From a virus: a stretch of 64,000 nt of DNA. The notes under the pieces were generated by a model. That model worked only from the letters and a program-made list of their open reading frames with translations. It made no database searches and was not told where the DNA came from. Position numbers and translations under genes: made by a program. Where the stretch lies: the IMG/VR virus record IMGVR_UViG_3300042520_001980, positions 110,570 through 174,569 of that record; one strand, given 5' to 3'. Shown here one piece after another: positions 49,558-56,483 of this stretch; position 1 is the first letter of the stretch, and the number at the start of each line of letters is the position of its first letter.

Positions 49558-51684
49558 TTACACCAATTGGTTAAGGTCTGTTTCAACTGCAGATCCAGAG
49601 TCAGACTGAATCTTACGTTCCTTGAGCTTAAGAATCAGCTCGCCTAAGTGATTAAAGGTATTACGAACCGACTCTTCCATGCTGGGAATATCTTCCTGGC
49701 TAAAGCGCTCAGAGAACTTATCGCCATGGAAAAGCATCAGGAAGTAGATACGACCGAGTCTGTCCAAGGCCTGATTGAGATCGACCATGTACTGATCCAA
49801 TGGCGTATCGATGTCGGCTCTATTGATCAGCTCAGAGATATTGGCTACGTCAAAGACATTGCGCTCGCCTGACTGAGCAGCCTGCATGATGTTGTCGACG
49901 GCCTGCTGATTCAAGGCCGGCTGAGTCTGGTTCATGCCGCTAATACCGTCTAGGACTCTCTGATTGAGCACGTTTCCAGGGGCGCCACTCATAGCACTCA
50001 TAGTGTCGGCTTGCGGATACTGTTCCGGCACACCCAAAGTTGGATTCATGCCCATTGGGACTGGGGGAGTGTTCGGATTGAAGACCATGCCAGGATCAAA
50101 GAACGGGCCTTGAGCCTTTTTCTGGAAGGTATAGCTGGCCTCCTCTAGAGCAGCCGCCTTCTTCAAGGCGTCCTTGGCCGTATCAATGCCAAATCCTACG
50201 CCGGCAACCAAAGTTACATATGCGTCCCGGCGAGTGGCCTGCTTGAACAGCAGCTTGCCATTGCAAGTGGCGGTAAATCCGCTTCTGTCCTTGGCAACCT
50301 TAATTTCATCAAAGAGACCTTTGATCTTTGCGTCGATATCTCGAGCGTCTCCAAGATCGATCTTTGGGCAGGAGTACATCTTCGCCTTGAACGAGTGTAC
50401 CTTCGCTGCCTTTGGTACATACAGCGTATTGTCGATAAGTCGCATACGGCGATACGCTGGAGACACGACGACCTTCTCCATGGGGTAGCCGCCATAGTGA
50501 ATCTTGTAAGTGGTGGCGCCGTCGAACTCAACCTTATCCGTTAGACAGAAAGGTGCAGACGCTTGAGATCCATCTGCCTCTACGAAGATATTGTAGGAGA
50601 CTTGCTTATCGGAAACTCCGACAGTATCAGCAGTAGTCTTGGCGGACTCAGCCGAAGACAGCCCGTCCAAGAACTTCTTGAAGGCTTCAGTTCCGCCATC
50701 AAAAGAAGAAACAAAGGTCTTTACAGACTCTACGCAGCAAGGTGTGACTTTGTCGTTGTCGGTAGGAATGAAGACGTGCTTGTTGAAGTTGTCTACTCCA
50801 AGCTCCGGCATCATTACGCCACGTGCAAACGCTCCGCCCTTCATGAGCAGGTCGTACACGCAGGCGCCGTCCACAGCGTTAAGCTTCATTGGGCGCTGAA
50901 TCTTGTAGGGAATCTTTCCTTCGCCTCTATTGTCTCGAAGGACGATGCCCTCCTCCAGTAGCTCCTGCTTCTCCGAATCAGTCATTGATTCAAATACAGG
51001 TTGAGGGCTATTGGCGTCGATGACCTCTACCTCTGGCACCTTCTCGTTGTCGAGCTGCTCGACTTTAGCCTGCTTGCATGAGCTAAGAGCCTCATACAAC
51101 TCCTCGCCATAGGCTTCAGAAGCAAGCTTGTGCAGTCTTGGATTCTGCATTAGCGTACGAGTGTAGATATCCGCCAGACGGCAGTCAGCCTGCTTTAAAA
51201 ACGACGGAAACGTCCAGTCAAAGTTGACGGCCAAGCTCTGCATCTTATCCATGCTGAGCTTGGTGTTAATGGTTGGATTGTAGATTTTGCTTAGATCCAA
51301 ACCTGACTGCATGCCGACCATGACATCGCCACGGGACATGCCTGAAGGCTCTCCCAGTTCCTCTGGACGAGAGTTGAGCAGAGTGTCAACCCAGTTTTCC
51401 TTGTTGGGTACGAACTTGTCCTGATTCTGATTGTAAAGCAGCTCAGCGCCCTTTAGCTCTCCGTTCTTGTAGAAGACAGGAACGAACAACTGACGACCAG
51501 CTACGTCAAACTTGAACAAGCCGATGGCCTGAGTGCCTTCGTCGTTCTTGTTTACGACCTCGAAGCCAAGCATGTAGTCGAGCAAATTGGGAATCTTGTC
51601 CCGAATGTAGGCAAAAGCCAGCTGAAAGAAATTCTGCTCGAATGATGCGTCGTCCGCAAGTTTAATGAGATTCTTTCTAGGCAT
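49558..51684 (-). CDS. Large head-module protein, 708 aa, hypothetical
   Basis: ATG 51684; 708 aa. It starts MPRKNLIKLADDASFEQNFF, with the K-x-A signature, and contains further copies (FLKQADCRL, HKLASEAYG, SCKQAKVEQ, LFKQATRRD, FQKKAQGPF). N-terminal half alpha/beta; a middle region with CCVESVKTFVSSFDGG; a Pro/Asn/Met-rich linker (about residues 540-600: FFDPGMVFNPNTPPVPMGMN); and a helical C-terminus (ALDRLGRIYFLMLFHGDKFS). It is too unlike known portals for that call. An internal head or vertex protein processed by the protease is my inference. Confidence 0.7.
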   Translation of the reverse strand: MPRKNLIKLADDASFEQNFFQLAFAYIRDKIPNLLDYMLGFEVVNKNDEGTQAIGLFKFDVAGRQLFVPVFYKNGELKGAELLYNQNQDKFVPNKENWVDTLLNSRPEELGEPSGMSRGDVMVGMQSGLDLSKIYNPTINTKLSMDKMQSLAVNFDWTFPSFLKQADCRLADIYTRTLMQNPRLHKLASEAYGEELYEALSSCKQAKVEQLDNEKVPEVEVIDANSPQPVFESMTDSEKQELLEEGIVLRDNRGEGKIPYKIQRPMKLNAVDGACVYDLLMKGGAFARGVMMPELGVDNFNKHVFIPTDNDKVTPCCVESVKTFVSSFDGGTEAFKKFLDGLSSAESAKTTADTVGVSDKQVSYNIFVEADGSQASAPFCLTDKVEFDGATTYKIHYGGYPMEKVVVSPAYRRMRLIDNTLYVPKAAKVHSFKAKMYSCPKIDLGDARDIDAKIKGLFDEIKVAKDRSGFTATCNGKLLFKQATRRDAYVTLVAGVGFGIDTAKDALKKAAALEEASYTFQKKAQGPFFDPGMVFNPNTPPVPMGMNPTLGVPEQYPQADTMSAMSGAPGNVLNQRVLDGISGMNQTQPALNQQAVDNIMQAAQSGERNVFDVANISELINRADIDTPLDQYMVDLNQALDRLGRIYFLMLFHGDKFSERFSQEDIPSMEESVRNTFNHLGELILKLKERKIQSDSGSAVETDLNQLV

Positions 51685-51703
51685 GTTTATCTCGAATAGG
51701 AAT

Positions 51704-51733
51704 TTACCTGACGGGGTTTCCCCCGCCAGGTAA
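51704..51733 (-). terminator. GAAA-loop hairpin after 194-aa head gene
   Basis: On the coding strand TTACCTGGCGGGG pairs with CCCCGTCAGGTAA (13 pairs, one G-U) around a GAAA loop. On the other strand the same position would be an A-C mismatch, so the structure favours the transcribed RNA. It stands 14 bases after the stop of the 194-aa gene, without a U-run. Confidence 0.62.
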
Positions 51734-51746
51734 GAGTAGTTAGCTA

Positions 51747-52331
51747 TTAAACGTTGTGCTCGGCAACAACGATTACAATCTCAGCAGTGTCTCCTGCGGC
51801 ACCGCTACCGATGTTAGCACTGATTGCAGTCTGGCCTGCAATAACTAGGTTAGCTGCAGTAGCGTGTAGTGCTGCCTCTTTAGCCTTTCCTGAAGTGGCT
51901 GAGGCTGCAGTAAAGATAGGAGCAGTCGCATTAACAACGCTAGTGCCACCGGCAGTGAGAACCAAGGTCTCGTCTCCTCCAAGACCAGCAGTAGTGCGCA
52001 TAAATACTGCCACTACAGTGCCTGGCTTGTGAATGGTCAAAGACGTATTGGCGGTATTTGAAGACAGGCTGAGATGATAGAAATCAAGGTTGGTGCCAAA
52101 CTTGATCTTAGCATCTGCCATATCTCTCAGGATTGCCTGCTTAGCCAAAACTCCGGTAAAGTCTGCAGCACGCTCAGAGATGCACTCTACAGCGTTGTTC
52201 GCAAGTTCCTTGCCGTTGGGGCCAACGTATGCAAAGAATCTTGAGCCTCCAGAGGTGTTCTTGAAGATGTGCGTAGCAACGGAGAGTTTACGATAGTTTT
52301 CTAGATCTGAAAAAAGATTGTTATCTGCCAT
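51747..52331 (-). CDS. Head protein, possibly abundant surface/decoration protein (hypothetical)
   Basis: ATG 52331 with AAAGGA; 194 aa. The N-terminal 60 residues are mixed (LFSDLENYRKLSVATHIFKN). The rest is beta and Ala/Thr/Gly-rich (NTSLTIHKPGTVVAVFMRTT; ANLVIAGQTAISANIGSGAA), ending TAEIVIVVAEHNV. It has its own 92-base upstream leader and a GAAA-loop hairpin directly after it, the same arrangement as the capsid and tube genes, suggesting high expression. A decoration protein is a reasonable guess. No family recognised. Confidence 0.66.
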   Translation of the reverse strand: MADNNLFSDLENYRKLSVATHIFKNTSGGSRFFAYVGPNGKELANNAVECISERAADFTGVLAKQAILRDMADAKIKFGTNLDFYHLSLSSNTANTSLTIHKPGTVVAVFMRTTAGLGGDETLVLTAGGTSVVNATAPIFTAASATSGKAKEAALHATAANLVIAGQTAISANIGSGAAGDTAEIVIVVAEHNV

Positions 52332-52415
52332 ATTATTTTCCTTTGGTAAATTGAAAGGGCCTTATTTAGACTAGTCCCAATCTACTACTAGTTTTTATTA
52401 AAACTGTCGACAGTA

Positions 52416-52435
52416 GGGGCAGTTTAAATTGCCCC
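52416..52435 (-). terminator. Possible terminator hairpin overlapping stop of 175-aa gene
   Basis: GGGGCA pairs with TGCCCC on the coding strand around an 8-base loop containing the TAA stop. It is followed by the palindrome ACTGTCGACAGT (52404-52415) and TTTT. The 92-base gap 52332-52423 holds this structure and a leader and no gene. A weak terminator or a processing site is possible. Confidence 0.4.
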
Positions 52436-52951
52436 TTCACCTCCAGCAGGAGCAGGTCTATTAAACCCCGGGAGGTTCTGCACGCCCTGGCCGAGGCCAA
52501 GGGCTCCAATACCCTTATTGAAAAGGCCACCAAGATAATCTATTCCGGCATCTACCTTAGCGCCACGTTCTGGGCTAGATTCGCCGTAGTACTGTAGACC
52601 ACCTGCGCCAAGGCCACCAAGACCACCACCGATGAGGCTACCCATGAGAGCAGAGCGGAGATAGCCGCGAAGACTCTTGTCCTTACCGAAAACAGCATTG
52701 GCCAACAAAGAAACGGGAAGGCCGGCAAGAGCGCCTGCGCCTGCGCCGATACCTACACCGGGACCATAGCGCTTTCCAGCTTCAAGAGCATCGCTGCCCA
52801 TAGCCATAGCCTTGTCCATCATGCCGGGCTCAGCGCCACCAATCATGGGTTCCATATCCATGGTTCCCTTGTTTGCCTGCTTGTAGTGAATTAAAGTCGC
52901 CGCAATAAGAGGCTTCTTAACCTGTGCGAGTTCGTAAGCTTGTTTGATCAT
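52424..52951 (-). CDS. Glycine-zipper head protein 2
   Basis: ATG 52951 with AGGAG five bases upstream; 175 aa. The start MIKQAYELAQVKKPL and HYKQANKGTM carry two K-Q-A triplets. Residues about 65-125 are glycine-zipper hydrophobic segments (GVGIGAGAGALAGLPVSLLA; LMGSLIGGGLGGLGAGGLQY) like those of the 192-aa protein encoded downstream. The C-terminus is Pro/Gly-rich. It is directly downstream of the RNA polymerase gene and has its own TATAAT element. A membrane-penetrating or internal head protein ejected with DNA is a possible role. Not shown. Confidence 0.68.
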   Translation of the reverse strand: MIKQAYELAQVKKPLIAATLIHYKQANKGTMDMEPMIGGAEPGMMDKAMAMGSDALEAGKRYGPGVGIGAGAGALAGLPVSLLANAVFGKDKSLRGYLRSALMGSLIGGGLGGLGAGGLQYYGESSPERGAKVDAGIDYLGGLFNKGIGALGLGQGVQNLPGFNRPAPAGGEGAI

Positions 52952-52974
52952 AAATGCTCCTTTTAGGTAGAAAG

Positions 52975-52980
52975 ATTATA
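52975..52980 (-). promoter_or_regulatory. Candidate -10 element (TATAAT) upstream of glycine-zipper head gene
   Basis: GTGCTATAATCTT on the coding strand lies in the 39-base gap after the RNA polymerase beta'-like gene. The same GTGCTATAAT occurs at 37504-37499. No strong -35 at 16-18 bases. Downstream is AGGAG before the ATG at 52951. Confidence 0.45.
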
Positions 52981-52990
52981 GCACAAAAAA

Positions 52991-54850
52991 CTAGTAAGTG
53001 CCTTTAGGGCCCTTTGAGATTTCTCCAGTAGCCAAGGCGGGAATCCAAGATGTGCCGTGGATTTGAGATGTGGATCCACGTTGCACGTTATCCAAGAATG
53101 TCTTTTTAAGGTTAAATCCTCCGAGCTGGACCATCCAGTCTCGATCTCCAATAAGTGACATCATGGCTCTCGTCATGGTTGGCTTAAATGGAGGAGGATT
53201 TTTATGCGCAACCACTTCATTGAATCCGTTTTCTTTTAGCTCCTTAGCAACACTTGGAGTTATACGGGTTCCAATCGAATAGTGCAAAATTGGCTTCTCT
53301 AAAAAGTGATTTAGATACTTGCCTGGCTCCCCAGATACGAATCCCTGTCTGGGTTCGTAGCGAGATGCAAGATAGTCGTAGCTGACCAAATCTTCAGGAT
53401 ACGTGCCAGGAACTACGTCCGGCTCTGTAATTTCCACCTGATTGATAAGCCCACGAGCCACGACTTCTACGTTTCTACGATGTGCTGGCAGGCCGTTCTC
53501 TTGTAGGGCAGACTTGAACTGCTGGACAAAACGGCGTCTAGCCTCGCCAATGCCTTTTAATTCTGCCAAATCTTTAGGATTGACTATGCCGTCTGAGAGT
53601 GCATCTCCGGCTTCAATGGACTGGCCTGGCTTGACGGTTACGGCTTGATCTGTAGGCACATAGTATTTTTCATTATTTACGTGAACGTAATTACCGCCCT
53701 GTGGAGCAGGTTCGATCTTACCTACAATGCCATCTGCAGTCGTGACAGGAGCGCCGTCAGTAAAGGTTTTTGGAACTTCTACTAATTGGTTTAAATAGTT
53801 AAATCCGGTAACACTGCGCTTAGCTTTGCCCTTTGCAACACCGCCACCGTGCTTTGAGTTAAGCATGCCTTGGCTTACAGGTTCAGCAATTGCCTGAGCG
53901 GCAGTGATGCCGACATTCATGCCGGTCTCGGCCAACTTACCGTGCTCTCTGACGCCTGCCGCCCAGCGAGGCAATCCGTTCATTGCGCTGACAGCGGCAA
54001 TGGGAGAATAGATCATAAGTCTCTTTTTACCTGCTTGGGACAAAGACTTAAGAATGCTGGAGTCCAAGTATGTACCCTTCTTGAACTCTCCTTCGTCTCT
54101 AGCCAATATGGAGCCCATGTTGTCTGGGTCATCCGTATCAACCATCAGACCCTGGCCATCCTCGATATCCTCGTCTGTGACTACCAAGCGGTGAGCTGCG
54201 CCTGTAAGACGCTTGGCAAAGTAGCCTGCGTCACCTACTGCCAGTTTTACATCGATGGCGCCTGAGCGAGCACCGTAGGAGCCAGCCCAGTACTCGACCG
54301 GATCTACGCCCTCGGAGTAAGAATTGACGACTGGGATTGGAACCGGGCGACCCTTGTTGTCGCTATACATCAAGTCGGTGCCAATCATGGAAGACAACTG
54401 ATTCTTGTTTCCACGGGCGCCTGCGTAAACCTGCATGGCAAAGGGATTCTCGGACTTCAAGGCCTCGTCGTACACCGAGTCAACCAGGTTGTCCTGGTAC
54501 TTCAAGGTCGCATCTACAATCGCGGCGTCTCTCTGCTCGGGATCCTTTACGGTGCGTAATATGGTTCGAACGTCCTTTTTAAGAGCGTCGGTGATCTTGC
54601 TCTTGGCCTTGGTAGGCTTGAGGCTTTCCAAGGTAAAGCTGGATAGAGGCGACTGTCTTGCGCTCTTTAGACCAATTAGAGTCAGCTTCTGCACCATGTC
54701 CTTGTAGTCATCTGGCTTCATTGAAGTAGCCATCTGAGTAAGGAACTTGCGCATAGAGGACTTGTCCCAGACTCGAGCGTGGTCTCGGTGTTCCTCGGGA
54801 AGCGATGAATTGATGAGCAGTTGACCTACTGTGGTTATCGATGGTTCCAT
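52991..54850 (-). CDS. RNA polymerase beta' subunit-like protein, C-terminal half (phage multisubunit RNAP)
   Basis: ATG 54850 (GAGG upstream; a GTG at 54874 adds 8 codons); 619 aa. It aligns by eye with bacterial RpoC from the segment just after the catalytic barrel. TTVGQLL plus LP (residues 6-18) matches TTVGR...LP. AGARGNKNQL (143-152) is the F-loop. YGARSGAIDVKLAVGDAGYF (192-211) with KRL is the bridge helix. GMNVGITAAQAIAEPVSQGM (310-329) with LNSKHGGG (330-337) is the trigger loop, keeping the Q and H of bacterial Q929 and H936. ALSDGIVNPKDLAELKGIGE (417-436) is the C-terminal helical part. The zinc-binding cysteines before the trigger loop are absent, and the NADFDGD half is not encoded here. 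It lies inside the head module. Confidence 0.88.
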   Translation of the reverse strand: MEPSITTVGQLLINSSLPEEHRDHARVWDKSSMRKFLTQMATSMKPDDYKDMVQKLTLIGLKSARQSPLSSFTLESLKPTKAKSKITDALKKDVRTILRTVKDPEQRDAAIVDATLKYQDNLVDSVYDEALKSENPFAMQVYAGARGNKNQLSSMIGTDLMYSDNKGRPVPIPVVNSYSEGVDPVEYWAGSYGARSGAIDVKLAVGDAGYFAKRLTGAAHRLVVTDEDIEDGQGLMVDTDDPDNMGSILARDEGEFKKGTYLDSSILKSLSQAGKKRLMIYSPIAAVSAMNGLPRWAAGVREHGKLAETGMNVGITAAQAIAEPVSQGMLNSKHGGGVAKGKAKRSVTGFNYLNQLVEVPKTFTDGAPVTTADGIVGKIEPAPQGGNYVHVNNEKYYVPTDQAVTVKPGQSIEAGDALSDGIVNPKDLAELKGIGEARRRFVQQFKSALQENGLPAHRRNVEVVARGLINQVEITEPDVVPGTYPEDLVSYDYLASRYEPRQGFVSGEPGKYLNHFLEKPILHYSIGTRITPSVAKELKENGFNEVVAHKNPPPFKPTMTRAMMSLIGDRDWMVQLGGFNLKKTFLDNVQRGSTSQIHGTSWIPALATGEISKGPKGTY

Positions 54851-55722
54851 GGCGTGAGTACCTCGCTGCCACACTGAGTCTTGATTACCTTGTAATGAGA
54901 GTATGGCGCAGCAAGAGCCAAAGAACTCTGCTTGCCAAACACTCCGGACATATCAGGGCCAAACCAGTCTATGGCTTTATTGGCAATAAACTCGTAGCCA
55001 GGCATTCTGGAGCCCATACCTAATAAGAATTGTCCAAGTCCTCGCAACTGTCTACCGAAGCTACCCATGCCGGAAGTCCAGTCATCGATCTTATTGGACA
55101 TATGCGTAGTGGCAGCATTTGCCATTAAAGATCTAACCAACGGAGAGTTTCTATCCAAGCTACCCATGATAGCTTGTGGCATCTGGCTAAACTGCTGATT
55201 TGCAGCGCTTTGCCCTACTACTGTTCCTAGCTGTGCTCCAGATCGCAATCCAAATGGATCCCATTGCCCGCTAGCCGTAGTGGCAAAAGGATTGGCATTT
55301 AGTCTAGTTGCACCTGCCGCTACTCCCTGGAGAGTTGGTCCCGCTCCAAGTCTTGCAGCATTGGTGTATCCGCCTACTGCTTGGACTGGATCTATACCTT
55401 GCAGCAATTGACCTGCGTATGGGCTGAAGTTACCAGAAGCAAATCCTCTAACTGCTGCAGGATCCTGAGACATCTGCAGTGCTCTTTGCCCCAAGGAGCT
55501 AAGTCCTTGCATGTACTCAGGACTGAATCCCCGGGTTTTAATTGCTTGATTGTATTCCGCAGATCCTGGTCTTAAATGGCCATAGGCCTGCAGATCCTTG
55601 GATAGAGCAGAGCCCCAAGCCTGAGTATCAGTAGGAGATACATTAGGAGGCATAAGACTGCCTTGAAAGGCAGGCGGAGTGTAGGCTTGCTTTATTAGAA
55701 ATTGTTTAAGCAGGGGATCCAT
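54835..55722 (-). CDS. Head-module protein upstream of RNAP subunit gene, hypothetical
   Basis: ATG 55722 (GTG 55725 also possible); 295 aa. It starts MDPLLKQFLIKQAYTPPAFQ, with K-Q-A near the N-terminus. The body is Ala/Gly/Gln-rich and weakly helical (GAGPTLQGVAAGATRLNANP; GRQLRGLGQFLLGMGSRMPG). It overlaps the RNA polymerase gene by 16 bases, so it is co-translated with it. The C-terminal end (SHYKVIKTQCGSEVLTPWNH) has one cysteine. No family recognised. Possible internal head protein. Confidence 0.66.
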   Translation of the reverse strand: MDPLLKQFLIKQAYTPPAFQGSLMPPNVSPTDTQAWGSALSKDLQAYGHLRPGSAEYNQAIKTRGFSPEYMQGLSSLGQRALQMSQDPAAVRGFASGNFSPYAGQLLQGIDPVQAVGGYTNAARLGAGPTLQGVAAGATRLNANPFATTASGQWDPFGLRSGAQLGTVVGQSAANQQFSQMPQAIMGSLDRNSPLVRSLMANAATTHMSNKIDDWTSGMGSFGRQLRGLGQFLLGMGSRMPGYEFIANKAIDWFGPDMSGVFGKQSSLALAAPYSHYKVIKTQCGSEVLTPWNHR

Positions 55723-55954
55723 CACGTAAGTCCATTTTGTGCAGAGCTACCTGCTCCGGAGTCATTCCTGTAATCTGCTGTACTTCCTTGGCAAAATCCG
55801 GCAAACCTAAATGCGTAAATTTATAGGTGCCGGCTGCAGTCTCGGTAACAGCAAACACTACTCTGTCTTGGTCGTCGTAAATCAAAATCGAAGCCAGTTC
55901 TTTTTCATACTTGGCCGGAATCAGAACGTTTCGTTTTTGAGTACGTGCTCTCAT
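55706..55954 (-). CDS. Small protein, hypothetical
   Basis: The start ATG 55954 overlaps the upstream stop as TGATG; 82 aa. A basic N-terminus (RARTQKRNVLIPAKYEKELA) is followed by a compact beta part (SILIYDDQDRVVFAVTETAA, then TYKFTHLGLPDFA) and a helix (FAKEVQQITGMTPEQVALHK). It overlaps the 295-aa gene by 17 bases. No family recognised. Context suggests a minor head-related protein or assembly factor. Confidence 0.65.
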   Translation of the reverse strand: MRARTQKRNVLIPAKYEKELASILIYDDQDRVVFAVTETAAGTYKFTHLGLPDFAKEVQQITGMTPEQVALHKMDLRDGSPA

Positions 55955-56445
55955 CAGCGCAGTAGATCCGTTATTGATCGCATCAAAACAGTAAAGTCTT
56001 CCGACTCATCAGATGCCTGAGCAACCATACCTGGCGGAGGAGCTGCAGGCAAACCCATTGCGGCGGGATCCATCATGGCAGGATCCATTGGAGGCATAGG
56101 CGCAGGAGCAGGCATTCCAGCAGGAGCCATTGCCTGCATCATGGCTACCTGAGCGTCCATGACTTGTTGCAGCATTGCTTTGATATTGGAGATTTCTCCA
56201 ACGATATCCATTGGTGGAGGCATACCCCCAGCCATAGCGGGATCCATTGGTGGAGGCATACCCCCAGCCATAGCGGGATCCATTGGTGGAGGCATACCCC
56301 CAGCCATAGCGGGATCCATTGGTGGAGGCATACCCCCAGCCATAGCGGGATCCATTGGTGGGGCGGGCATAGGAGGCATTTGCCCACCTGGGGCAGCTAC
56401 CACAGCCTTTTTGGAAGAAAAAAGTTCTAGATATGGATCGACCAT
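55954..56445 (-). CDS. Pro/Met/Ala-rich repeat protein, hypothetical
   Basis: ATG 56445 (AGGTACTCT upstream); 163 aa. Residues about 30-80 are four identical copies of a 12-residue unit, MDPAMAGGMPPP, encoded by a perfect 36-bp tandem repeat. A helix follows (DIVGEISNIKAMLQQVMDAQ; VAMMQAMAPAGMPAP), then a second Pro/Met-rich patch, and an acidic/helical end (DESEDFTVLMRSITDLLR). It lies between the giant adhesin and the small head genes. It could be a flexible linker or a virion surface protein of variable length. No family recognised. Confidence 0.7.
   Translation of the reverse strand: MVDPYLELFSSKKAVVAAPGGQMPPMPAPPMDPAMAGGMPPPMDPAMAGGMPPPMDPAMAGGMPPPMDPAMAGGMPPPMDIVGEISNIKAMLQQVMDAQVAMMQAMAPAGMPAPAPMPPMDPAMMDPAAMGLPAAPPPGMVAQASDESEDFTVLMRSITDLLR
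56209..56362. repeat. Perfect 36-bp tandem repeat, four copies plus a partial fifth
   Basis: Units begin at 56209, 56245, 56281 and 56317, each 36 bases and identical, with a 10-base remnant at 56353. The array is in frame inside the 163-aa gene. There are no spacers, so it is not a CRISPR array. Confidence 0.95.
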
Positions 56446-56483
56446 AGAGTACCTATTTTACTAAATTTGCAATAAAGGGACAC

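Noticed and set aside
49558-51684. 708-aa protein as the portal
   Set aside because: Its length and location fit, but no portal-like pattern is visible and the sequence has a Pro/Asn/Met linker and many K-x-A sites. No portal or terminase gene was recognised anywhere in the window.
56209-56362. Possible CRISPR array
   Set aside because: The repeats are directly adjacent without spacers and are in-frame coding sequence.
56159-56464. Plus-strand ORFs made of Gly/Ile or Trp/His repeats
   Set aside because: They are shadows of the 36-bp repeat in the minus-strand 163-aa gene; a repeat whose length is a multiple of three keeps all frames open.
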